Assembly: GCA_003255025.1 (NCBI GenBank)
Contig: QANY01002976.1
Span: 3,653,541 to 3,717,540, forward strand
Direction: 5' to 3'
From: Datisca glomerata
Taxonomy: Eukaryota; Streptophyta; Magnoliopsida; Cucurbitales; Datiscaceae
Length of the DNA: 64,000 bases
Shown here: positions 35,501-44,945 of the stretch, in pieces
Numbering within the stretch: position 1 is the first letter of the stretch
How the letters are laid out: every line of letters starts with the position of its first letter
Program-made: the position numbers and the translations under genes
The notes under the pieces: model-generated
Database searches by the model: none
Seen by the model: the letters and a program-made list of their open reading frames with translations, nothing else
What the model was told of the DNA's origin: nothing

Positions 35501-37086
35501 AATTAATTCAAATACTATAATCACCTAAACCGAACAGCTTAAGAGTGAAATTTCTTACATTCAAACCATGTATCACATTTTTCCTCTCTCAAATTAAAAT
35601 TAAATGTTCACGTATTAATCTCATTAAAAAATTTTATGTCACAATCAGAAAGAAAAAAAAAATTTCAAATATATAAATTCCTCTTAACCAGATAACTTAA
35701 ATTTTTGAAATAATGGACTAATTAAAAAAGTGCATATCAACGTATAAAGTTATTAAATAATGTTTGTCCTTTTGGAAAAAAATGAAATTCTAAGAGAAAA
35801 TAAGTTGTGTTGGTAAATTACGTTTGCATGCTGACTGTGCAGACACCAGGGCTAAATATCATCACAGAATATGTAATGGGACTAATATGGCCAGGGCGGC
35901 CTATAGCTAATGTTTGCTTCAAGACATATGGATATATGAGCATGGCACAAGCCGTCTCTTTTCTTAGTGATTTCAAACTCGGCCATTATATGAAGATTCC
36001 CCCAAGATCCATGTTCCTTGTTCAGGTAATACCCTTCTATTTTTAGTCTCTTAACTTTAATTTTAGCCAATTTAGTCTTTTATTTTTTTTATCTTTGAAC
36101 TTTGTCATTTTAGCCAGTTTAGACCATGAACATTATTTTGATTGACTAAGGCTTTAAACTTTGAACTTGTTTTCAATTTAGTCATTATTGCGAGCTTTAT
36201 AAGTGAAACATAATAATAATCCATTTGTATGTCAATTCACCATTATTTTCACATTTCACTCACAAATGTGATTGTTGAGACCAAACTTAAAACAAGTTCA
36301 CATTTAAAACATTTTCAGGACTGAAACAAATAATATGTTCAAATATTAACTACTAAAACATAGTTTAACCAGTGTCTTCTTTTACTAATATATATTTATA
36401 GATAGATAGATTCATTTAAAAATCCTCACTTAGTGCAATCTAATGTTGCTTTTGTTCCTTAGTTCATAGGAACAATCATAGCAGGAACAATCAATCTCAG
36501 TGTAGCATGGTGGCTTTTAAACTCAGTCCACAACATATGCCACCAAGACTCCTCTTCAAACAGCCCATGGACATGCCCAAACGACAATGTCTTCTTCGAC
36601 GCATCAGTCATCTGGGGTTTAGTTGGCCCTACGCGAATCTTCGGCTCCGAAGGAAACTACCCAGCCATCAACTGGTTCTTCTTCGGCGGACTAATAGGGC
36701 CAGTTGCTGTATGGCTCTTACACAAGGCATTTCCATCTCAATCTTGGATTCCCCTTATTAATTTACCAGTCCTTTTAGGAGCAACTGCTTCAATGCCACC
36801 GGCTACAGCCGTGAACTACAACTCTTGGATTCTGGTAGGGACAATTTTCAACTTCTTTGTGTTTAGATACAGGAAGAATTGGTGGCAGAGGTATAATTAT
36901 ATATTGTCAGCTGCTTTGGATGCTGGAGTTGCTTTCATGGCGGTTTTGCTTTATTTCTCACTAGGCCTAGAGAATGTTAATGTTCATTGGTGGGGGGCTG
37001 ATCCTAATATTAATCCTGAACATTGTGAGCTTGCTACTTGCCCTACTGCAAAGGGTATAGCTGTTGATGGTTGCCCAGTATTCTGA
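29072..37086 (+). CDS. Oligopeptide transporter (OPT family, OPT1/OPT5-like), six exons
   Basis: Joined exons 29072-29590, 30137-30234, 32697-33269, 33846-34098, 35843-36025 and 36463-37086 give 2250 bases, a 749-residue protein with no stop or frameshift, the usual length for plant OPTs. All introns are GT-AG and phases agree. Family motifs are intact: NPG at residues 116-118 and KIPPR at 532-536, and the C-terminus [15 protein letters not shown] is typical of the plant OPT1/OPT5 group. Many hydrophobic segments are visible, consistent with 12-16 membrane helices. Known family members are proton-coupled plasma-membrane carriers of small peptides, glutathione-like compounds or metal chelates; the substrate here cannot be read from sequence. 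The acidic N-terminus ([16 protein letters not shown]) is cytosolic. Which OPT subgroup member it corresponds to is inferred. Confidence 0.95.
29591..30136 (+). other. OPT intron 1, with one undetermined base
   Basis: The intron is 546 bases, GT-AG. It contains a poly-T run (about 29730-29744) and the only N of the window at 30046. The exon/intron borders on both sides carry the same eight bases CAGGTCTT. Confidence 0.8.
30137..30234 (+). CDS. OPT gene exon 2
   Basis: The 98-base exon encodes [20 protein letters not shown], then [12 protein letters not shown], one of the most conserved OPT blocks. The acceptor is ATGCAG|GTCTTGG and the donor TTTTCAG|GTACAC, phase 2. Confidence 0.93.
30235..32696 (+). 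other. OPT intron 2, long and AT-rich
   Basis: The intron is 2462 bases. A GC-richer island at 30470-30610 (CCGTCTCCCAAGGGAG and neighbours) looks like a fragment of inserted repeat. No coding exon was recognised in it. Confidence 0.7.
32697..33269 (+). CDS. OPT gene exon 3
   Basis: The 573-base exon encodes [20 protein letters not shown] through [10 protein letters not shown]. It holds the [20 protein letters not shown] block and ends within an Arg codon. Acceptor TTTTCAG|GACC, donor GGAAG|GTGAGG. Confidence 0.93.
33846..34098 (+). CDS. OPT gene exon 4
   Basis: The 253-base exon encodes [20 protein letters not shown], then membrane segments through [11 protein letters not shown]. Acceptor TTGCAG|GGAGA, donor AATCAG|GTAACT, phase 0. 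Confidence 0.93.
34500..35115 (+). repeat. Minisatellite in OPT intron 4, about 115-bp unit, five copies
   Basis: Variants of CTATATATGGTGTGTTTGATG occur at about 34524, 34637, 34752, 34872 and 34987, each followed by ATTTTTCAGGTATATC and a TATAGATGATATACCGATTT stretch. A shortened sixth unit ends near 35110. Each TTTTTCAGGTATAT unit resembles a 3' splice site followed by a weak donor. Confidence 0.88.
35843..36025 (+). CDS. OPT gene exon 5
   Basis: The 61-codon exon encodes [20 protein letters not shown] through [11 protein letters not shown], including the OPT signature KIPPR. Acceptor TGTGCAG|ACACC, donor TTCAG|GTAATA. Confidence 0.94.
36463..37086 (+). CDS. OPT gene exon 6 (last)
   Basis: The 208-codon exon (with TGA) encodes [20 protein letters not shown] through the C-terminus. 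It contains [20 protein letters not shown] and a cysteine pair in [11 protein letters not shown] possible polyadenylation context (AT-rich, TATATATA) follows at about 37110. Confidence 0.94.
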   Translation, partial: FIGTIIAGTINLSVAWWLLNSVHNICHQDSSSNSPWTCPNDNVFFDASVIWGLVGPTRIFGSEGNYPAINWFFFGGLIGPVAVWLLHKAFPSQSWIPLINLPVLLGATASMPPATAVNYNSWILVGTIFNFFVFRYRKNWWQRYNYILSAALDAGVAFMAVLLYFSLGLENVNVHWWGADPNINPEHCELATCPTAKGIAVDGCPVF

Positions 37087-37748
37087 GTATTGTACTTATT
37101 TCTATGTCCTTATATATATACGGACGGACTATGATCGTAGTATATGAAATGCTTGTCTTTGAATGTTGCTTATGCTTAGCAATTAGCAAGAAAAAGAACT
37201 GTCCCACTTATATAACATAAGATCACATCGGCCTTTATAGGATATTTGAGATATAAGTGCATTTTATTCTTTTAATGACCTAATATGGACAGTCAAAATC
37301 AGACATAATAGTCTAGATTGAACTTTTTTTTATCCTTGTTCAACAATGTAAAAAAAACAAAACAGAACGTGATTTATAGGATGAAAGTTATTGCATATAT
37401 AATTTCAGATGTTTGTACTTTACTGAGTTAAATTGTTCAACACTTTTTCTTGAAAAAAATTTGTCCTAACTTTTTTATAATCACACCTAATGTTTACAAA
37501 GAAGTGATTGACCAAGATTTGACACAAGGTTAATTTGAAAAGTAGCATGTTTATGTAGGCATTAATGAAAATTAACATCGGTAATTTCTTTTGGTTAATC
37601 AAAGTTACTTAGGGCTGAACTTGGACACGGCAGGGCAATTTCCTTTGGAAGAAAATGCTAATTTTTCTTTTCAATTTGATGCTAGTTTTTATTATTATGA
37701 GTATGTTTGGTTCATATTATCCTCATTTATAATCTTATCGTAATCCGC
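37087..37748. other. 3' flank of the OPT gene
   Basis: No coding feature is seen. Host sequence continues to 37748, where the CACTA element inserts, and resumes at 44168. Confidence 0.5.
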
Positions 37749-38210
37749 CACTACTACAAAAAATGGGTTAGATGACGGGTAAAACCCGTCATTATAACTC
37801 TATAGTAACAGCTGACCGTCTGTCATCTACCAGACTGTCATTTTTAATTATTTAAAAAACTATCATTATAAGGGGGTACAATGACGGGGAATCACCGTCA
37901 TCGTAGGTACCGCAAAAAGTAGATAAATGACGGAGAATTCCCGTCATCTTAGTCACCGCAAAAAGCATATAGATGACGAGGATTCCCCGCCATCTAAAAT
38001 TACTCCACATAGACTTTAGATGACGGGAAATCCCCGTCATCTTAGTTACCGCCAAAAGAATATAGATGACGGTTGATCCCTGTCATCTTAAATTACTCCA
38101 CATAGACTTTAAATGATGGGGAATCCCCGTCATCTTATGTGCCACATAAAATAAATAAATGACGGGGAATCCCGGTGATCTAAAGTTCAAGAAAAGAAAA
38201 AAAAAATTCA
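37749..38210. repeat. CACTA terminal and subterminal inverted-motif repeats
   Basis: About seven variants of GATGACGGGGAATCCCCGTC (a near palindrome) alternate with GTACCGCAAAAAGTAGATAA or TTACTCCACATAGACTTTA spacers. Such subterminal motif clusters are the known binding sites of the DNA-binding CACTA protein. The right end (44030-44130) has only weak copies (TGATGACAGGTAATTTTTGA). Confidence 0.85.
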
Positions 38211-38734
38211 TTAAATTTTCGCAGCTATATAATATTGGTCCGTCATCTTAGATGGTCCCAACCAAAAATATAAATCATAAATTTTCTAGATACTTCTGCT
38301 AACAATATATAACATCGATCTTAGATAGTTCACTACCGATAATATAAATCATAAAATTAACCAACAACATACTCACTCTTATCTCATCATAACATATTGT
38401 CCCAAAATTATAAGAAAGTTCATCATGAGAAATAAGTTTCATTATCGAAAAACTACTAATTGATAAAAGACCAAGTGTTGGCTGCATATTTGGAAACCAT
38501 AAAACGTTTACTAGAGATTCATGATGATAGCCCCAATGTTGCATTCCCTCACAGATAGAAGGGCGTATGACGATATCTGAAACTTCATATATCCTAGAAA
38601 GTAAGAGATAAATGAGAAAGAGATTATCAGTTCAACAATCTCACAATCGATAACGGATCCGAACTAAAAGATAACTACGCCAAAAGAAAACACCATCTCA
38701 ACTATCTTTTACATATCACATATTAAACTCAGTT

Positions 38735-39115
38735 CTACATTCATGACTTGTAAGATTCACCAACCAAAACTAGTCAATCAAAAGAAAATAATCACCCCCA
38801 AGCCAAAACTAGTCAATCAAAAAAAAAATAATCACACCTCCAACCTAAATCTAGTCAATCAAAAGTAAATAATCAACTCCCTCCACCCCAAAAAGTTAAA
38901 ACTAGTCAATCAAAAGAAAATAATTACCTCTCCAAGCCAAAACTAGTCAAACAAAAAACATTGATCACACCCCCCCCCTCAAAAAGTCAAAACTAGTCAA
39001 TCAAAAGAAAATAATCACCCCAAAATTAGTCAACCAAAAGAAAATAATCACTCCTCCAAGCCAAAAACTAGTCAATAAAAAAGGTCATCGATCACCCCCA
39101 GCCAAAACTATCATA
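38735..39115. repeat. Tandem repeat inside the CACTA element
   Basis: CAAAACTAGTCAATCAAAAG followed by AAAATAATCACCCC recurs about eight times with unit length of roughly 40-55 bases. Confidence 0.8.
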
Positions 39116-39675
39116 ATCAATAGCCTAAAAATCTTTATAAAGTGGTATCAAGTGCTCTCAAATGATCAGGAAGAAGAAAAAATAAAGCTCAAATATCAAA
39201 AGAACAACCATTCCACGTTTATAAATCATGAGAGCTATTGTTCAATGAACAATCAAAGATAATACAAGTAACATACTTCTACATTCTCAATGAATAAGAG
39301 CAAGTAATAATCACTGCAACATATTTACATCATAGAAAATTATCAAAGATAATACAGGTAACATACTTATACATTCTCAATGAATAATGGCAAGTAATCA
39401 TCACTGCAGTATATTTACATCATAGAGAATTAAAGGCTAGAGAAATGTTAACGCAACATTCAATCATGAACTTTTTCGAGGCCCAGCTTTTAACAACTAT
39501 GAAAAATGTCTACAAAGTGAGAATAAAAAATACAGCTACAATTAGGGCAAAGAAAATGTATGTTTAAAGGCTAGAGATAACTTTTATGTTGATAAAGTAG
39601 ACATGAAATCAACTAATCAATTAGCATAAATAATTGAGATAGAACAATAAATTTACATGTACTTGTCAATTCAGT

Positions 39676-40275
39676 TCATATATCAAGCCATGTGCCATCT
39701 TGATGATTAGCAACATAAGCCGTCTCAGTCTCATCTTCTACATCAAATGACTCAATTGAGGGCATTACTCTTGTATGTGATTTATATTCTCTAATAATAT
39801 CACCAAGATCATCATCATCATCATCATTTATATTATCTAAATGGTCTTTTTGAGGAGATGATAGGACAACTGACCACCTTGAATCAAGTGGATCTTCAAT
39901 GTAAAACACTTATTTCGATTGTGAGGCCAATATGAAAGAATCAGATTTGTGTCCAATTCTTGAGAGGTCTACCAATCACATTTGAACATTGGAAGCTTGA
40001 AAATGTAATAATCAAGTTCCCATATCTCTTGAATAATCCCATAAAATGACATATCAACAATGATGAGATTTTTATCCATTTCACTTGCAATCTACATTGT
40101 CTCTGCCACTATACTAACACCACTATTTTGAACGCAACGATCATCATCTCGGGTTTCAGTATTATAGCGACAATGATTAATGGCATAATTGTGATATTTT
40201 ATCACTTCCATGCTTGGCCCTTGAGCTAGCCACATTATTATCTCTGAAACCTCTTTACTAGAGGTTTCAATCTCT
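39676..40275 (-). pseudogene. CACTA transposase C-terminal part, DUF4216
   Basis: The open stretch 39909-39676 begins MFYIEDPLDSRWSVVLSSPQ, the hallmark end of DUF4216. Upstream on the - strand, with one stop, come NSGVSIVAETMQ-like, FYGIIQEIWELDYYIFKLPM and FKCDWVDLSRIGHKSDSFIL pieces of the same domain. An Asp-rich acidic run follows (DDDDDDLGDI). The domain lies at the C-terminal side of plant TNPD-type transposases. Confidence 0.82.
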
Positions 40276-40597
40276 CTTGAAACCTAGGATATAGGCATAG
40301 GCCAATTAATACCTTTGTAATTAAAAAATTAATATGATTGTTTCTCACAAATATGTAATTATAACTTGCTTGATCACGGAACCGATATATAAATGTACGA
40401 TTGTTCTCGTCTTGTATCCACTTTTGTCTCTTTGATTTTATGGGTTAATGCTCCTTCAAAAATTTCATATGTTGTCTACAAAAAATCAAAATTACATAAC
40501 TAATACAATTTCATAATAACTAATATTTGAGGATAAATGTAGCACTTTAGTGATAAGCACAAGGATTAGTAGTTACTCGATATATGGTTCAATATTG

Positions 40598-41130
40598 TTA
40601 GTATTTTGTAGCACATAACGATGAGCTTGTATCAAGATCAATACTTACAACATGACCACTTGATAACGGTCTACCTTTCAAATGATTGGGTGATGGTAAG
40701 AAGTCTATGCAAAAAAATTCAATAGCTTCTTCTGTAATATAGCAGTCACCGACGCAACCTTCTAGACGATTTCGATTCCGGACATAACCCTTCATCCTGT
40801 AGATCTTCTAAACGTGAAACATCAAGAATCTTATCACATAAAGCATTGAAGAAGAAACACAATCTAATGATAACATATCTTACATGCTTAGGAAAGACCC
40901 CTCGTATAACGATAGGAAGTAATCGTTGCATTAATATGTGATAATCATGAGACTTTAGACCATTTAGTGTCAAACCTTCTATGCACACCATATTTCTTAC
41001 ATTTGAAGAATAACCTGAAGGAACTTTGATGTTTGCCAAAGCTTTCAAAACTTCTTTCTTCTCGGATCTAGATAAAGTGTTTCAAATGATGTTTTCGTTT
41101 CTCATATTATAAGATAAATATTAAAACCCA
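40598..41130 (-). pseudogene. CACTA transposase, DUF4218
   Basis: The - strand reads VCIEGLTLNGLKSHDYHILM, then LLPIVIRGVFPKHVRYVIIR and CFFFNALCDKILDVSRLEDL, the DUF4218 core. After a frameshift it continues with KGYVRNRNRLEGCVGDCYIT and EEAIEFFC, the next conserved block. The catalytic tnp2 part that normally precedes it is absent. Confidence 0.85.
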
Positions 41131-41180
41131 AGAAACACTAGAACTTTAATAGTGATGTAACTAATAAAAAACTAATACCT

Positions 41181-41900
41181 TCATCTTCCCAACCTAATGA
41201 GAGTCCTCAACCAGGCCACAAGAGAACCTAGTGCATCTCCAACAGTTCTCAGTTCATTACGAACCAGTACGGGTAATGGGGAAGTTGAGTCAATAGCAAT
41301 ATCAATTGATACTTGTGCATTGTCTGGTCCCAATGGGACGTTATGCACCATATGCTTAATCTCATCAGATTCAAATTGTGTACCATATGCAGCAAAATCA
41401 CTACGAGTCTCAATGAACAACATTACATTTTTTCCATAGTATGAAGATAAAAAGTTACTTAGAAGCATTGTACAAGTATCTCATATATTTAGAAAAAAAG
41501 TTACTTATGAGTTGTCCTAACTAGTTTGTATGAAAAAACATGTCAACATAAATATGATTATTACCTTCTTTACGGGCTCCTTGTTGAAATCAAGTTGGAC
41601 TACTCTATTTAGAACCTTCTCGTCTTCTTTAACGTTGGAGCAACTTCCCTTATCAGATAACGTCGATACCTTATTCATGCGAGTAAGCTCTGCTTCCAAT
41701 TAAGCAATCTTCTCATCCTTCCCTCTCAGTTCAATGGCCACCGATTGCGAGTACATCTCCATTTGTCTCTCTTGTTGCTCTACAACTTCCTCTAAGTCAA
41801 TTCTTGCATTTTTTCGAGCGGTGTGAAAAAATATTAAAGTAGAAACATAACCTTCGATGCCTCTTACTCGCCCGCTATGTTCTGATGTGCCCAACGCCAT
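41181..41900 (-). pseudogene. CACTA second protein, C-terminal part (coiled coil and DUF8039-like)
   Basis: The part 41900-41517 gives a Glu/Gln-rich helix (DLEEVVEQQERQMEMYSQSV) and MEAELTRMNKVSTLSDKGSC. The part 41468-41181 gives HNVPLGPDNAQVSIDIAIDS followed by VGDALGSLVAWLRTLIR, the pattern of the C-terminal domain of the CACTA DNA-binding protein. Introns probably separate the pieces; stops occur at 41698 and elsewhere. Confidence 0.68.
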
Positions 41901-42369
41901 TGTTAATGCATCATTGCTGCCTGAAGTAACTACTCATGAATTTTTAAACTCATTCTAGAAAAAAGAAAATATCATTGTCTTTCATTAACTTTAACCAGAA
42001 TATAGTACTTACGATCCTCTTAACACATGCCTCCACAGCCACATCCTCAATTTCTCCATTCTTATTAATGCAAGCCGCCTTCCATGATGTGGAACAACTA
42101 ATGTCACTTGTGGTACCTAACATCTTTTTCTATCCCACAGTATGAATAACACATTCAGAATAATAACAACGTAAATAAAAATGAGTATTAAACTAATGAA
42201 ATATATATACCATTTCTTCTTCCAAGCCTGCATACCCCTTTCTTGACAATTGACGGGTGTAAATATTTTTTATCTTTTCTCTTTTTGTTGTTGACTAACC
42301 ATCTACAATGAATAAATAAATGTAAGTACAAATTTGAGATGAACATTAACAATTAAGTATTACCTGAAA

Positions 42370-42851
42370 ATCATCGCTAAGTCAGGCATGAACAAATTGA
42401 TCCCAATGCCTCTTGTCAATTTGTACTTCATATTACGCCATTTAATACTTGTTGATGAAATAAGCTTCTTTTTTAATGTCAAGTTGACAACAAATAACAT
42501 CTACATAAATAGCAAAAACATAATATGCTAGGCTTAGTATATAATGCTATTAAAAGTATCTAAGCATTACAAATAATGGCCACACGTATGCAAACATACC
42601 TCAGCACAACTGTAAATCTTCTCTTTTATCTCCTTCGGTAAATCTATCCATTGATTGTGTGTGATAGAGGCCATTCGACTGGCCAAAACACCAACATAGC
42701 TCTGAAGTTCAGAGCCTACAGGGTTTATTGGTTGACCTCTCTGATTATAAAGAACAACTTTTTTATCATCACCACTTCTACCAAGAGCAAGATGTGCTAT
42801 AATGGTTGGCCCTCTACTTTTTTTTTCTACTTTTCCCTTTAGCTTCATCAT
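42370..42851 (-). pseudogene. CACTA second protein, Transposase_24-like region
   Basis: The part 42851-42567 reads KSRGPTIIAHLALGRSGDDK, VLYNQRGQPINPVGSELQSY and VGVLASRMASITHNQW, then IDLPKEIKEKI, the plant Transposase_24 (Ptta/En-Spm) pattern. A further exon-like piece near 42490-42370 reads SIKWRNMKYKLTRGI. It would be a DNA-binding protein acting on subterminal repeats. Confidence 0.78.
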
Positions 42852-42899
42852 CCTCCTTAGAGCAAACCTTTTCGTTATCCATGAAGCAGTAACTGCTCA

Positions 42900-44120
42900 T
42901 ACACATTTTTATTTGATAAAATGCTAAAGCATACTAACATGCATCAGAAGTGGAAGTCTTTCACCCTAAAACATGATTGATGGTCTAAATCTAGCTTCTC
43001 CTTAAAGACGTGAAAGAGAGTAACCACATGCTGCACACGTTCTCCTAGCTAGAGCAAAATAAGACCTCATTGGAGATTCTCACTAAATTCCTAACTTTAA
43101 AATTAATACTATATTCCCTAAACTTAGGCTAATGACAAGGTGTTAAAATTTGGACCACTTTTGATTAAAGCAAAATTTATATTCATAGTTACAAAAAAAA
43201 TAAGGTTATGCATAGGTGATCATAGCCACATTAATGTTTGCTTAACCCAAATTTTCGATAAGTGATATTACTCTTGAAACATTTACTGCAAGAATAATAG
43301 TTTTCGGTACAAAATCTGTTCGTAATGCTTCAAACAAAGAACATTTGCAAACACATAATTGAAATTTGTCAATGCGGAGCCCATAGCCTTCAATAGTGTT
43401 TGTACCAAGCTTAAGCCATTGGCTCACGATATATTCTCAAACAAACCCGACAGACTAGGTGACTAGGGATTCTTTAATTCATCAAGAAAAATTGAAAATG
43501 AACAAAAGACTAAAACTGACTAAAACTAAAACTAAAATAACCGGAAGACTAAAGTGGATGCAGTTTGGAAAATAATCCAACGAAACCAAAATCAACAAAA
43601 GACTAAAACTGATGAAACTCCAAGATCATATCCTTCAATGGAAGGAGAAAACCCTCACCGTTGAAGAAGAAATTATAGATATAGAGTGAGATGACGCGCG
43701 GAAGGAGAAACCGTTGCTCGACCAGTCATTAGCTCAGAGTTTAGGATGAAACCTTGCTTGAGCCGCAATGGATGCTCGCCGTGGAAGATCACCATCGAAG
43801 CTCGCCTAGAAGCCGCTGTGAAGTCGTTTATCACGCGGTCGATAAGAGGGAGCTCCAAATCGCCAATCGCCACTCTGTAAAACGAGAAGAAAAAAATGAC
43901 AAAGTAAAAGTAAAATTAGGTTTAGATTAATTATATAGTATGGCATTTTCATAAATAAAATGAACTTTGAGGTAAATAGTAAATTTTTACACCATAAAAT
44001 AACGATAGGTTTTTTCCATAGTAGAGAACACATTGATGACAGGTAATTTTTGAGTTGTCATCTTACCCGAATTACCCCACCCTGTACTATTTTTCTTTGT
44101 CAGATTTTAGAGAGTTATCA
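42900..44120 (-). other. CACTA 5'-side leader (element orientation), no domain
   Basis: No conserved domain is seen. A purine-rich repeat of GACTAAAACTGA-type motifs lies at 43505-43620. The short open stretch 43873-43673 (-) is probably not a gene. Confidence 0.45.
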
Positions 44121-44167
44121 TTGTATCAAAGATGTGGCTGTTATCTAAAACCAAAATTATAGTAGTG

Positions 44168-44609
44168 CGCTTGTAATTGAATTACTATGTTTGTTTACAG
44201 TAATCCTTAAATTAGGATATAATCTTAGTTTGCTTGCGATCTTAGATTATAATCTTTTGAGGCAAATATCACTTCTTCTTTCACATTCTCTCATTTTAAT
44301 AAGTTAATTAAAAATTAACTTTATTAAAATTTAGTCTAATATTATTAGTTTATTAAAATATTAATCAAACATAATTAAAATTAATGTAAAATGCGTGTCA
44401 AAATGTTTTTTGCATGATATAACTATTAGCTGAAATGACATGTCAGTAACTCCATGTTATTTACATAAATTTATAATAAAATATCATCTATACCAAACAT
44501 ATAAAGTATAAATTGTCACTCATCATTTCAAAGATTGCAGTGTACAACCAAACATGAGTCATGACAAGTAATCGAATTGTGATGGTTACTCTAGATTATG
44601 CTAATTAAA
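44168..44609. other. Host spacer between the CACTA and copia elements
   Basis: The stretch is AT-rich and continuous with 37748 before the CACTA insertion. Motifs TATGTTTGGTT (37697) and ACCAAACAT (44549, inverted) suggest an older small inverted-repeat element that was split, but termini were not resolved. Confidence 0.35.
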
Positions 44610-44645
44610 TGTTGGAGCTTTCAAGCTTTATAAAAGTAAAGTTAA
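44610..44645 (+). repeat. Copia 5' LTR, first 36 bases
   Basis: TGTTGGAGCTTTCAAGCTTT matches the start of the 3' LTR at 52969 (TGTTGGAGCTTTGGAGCTTT). It breaks at AGTTAA, where the CACTA element begins, and the LTR resumes at 50036. Confidence 0.93.
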
Positions 44646-44654
44646 CACAACAAT

Positions 44655-44945
44655 AGTATTTTTTCAACGCTATAATTAGTTTTATTAAAGCAATTAAAAA
44701 ATGCTATAATATACCTATTATAGGGTTTTTTGAAATGCAATAGTCAACCTATTATATTGTTTAGAACATGCTATGGTATAGCTTATTATGGCATTTAAAA
44801 AATGCTATAATTTTTAAAAGCTATAGAAAACATTGCTTTTATAGCATTTTAAAGTATTTAATAGAACTTTTTTCGTGTTACCTTTTTATAGCGCTTTTCG
44901 AACACTTTTGTATAGTGTTTTATAGCACTTCCATAGCATCTTTTA
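44655..44945. repeat. Subterminal repeats of the second CACTA-type element
   Basis: Direct and inverted copies of AATGCTATAA, TATAGCATTTT and TATAGCACTT recur more than ten times. They probably serve as transposase binding sites by analogy with other CACTA elements. Confidence 0.75.

Larger units (their letters stand above)
37749..44167 (-). mobile_element. CACTA transposon (CMC/En-Spm), complete ends, broken genes
   Basis: The left end reads CACTACTACAAAAAATGGG; the right end is the inverted CACTACTATAATTTTGGTTT ending at 44167. Both sides are followed outward by the 3-bp target duplication CGC (37746-37748 and 44168-44170). CACTA superfamily elements make 3-bp duplications, so the limits are exact. 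Length is 6419 bp. Internal - strand remnants encode plant CACTA domains (DUF4216, DUF4218, Transposase_24-like). The catalytic tnp2 domain was not found, so the copy is probably unable to move by itself. Confidence 0.92.

Noticed and set aside
41197..41439. 80-codon + strand frame in the CACTA element
   Set aside because: It is antisense to the DUF8039-like remnant on the - strand.
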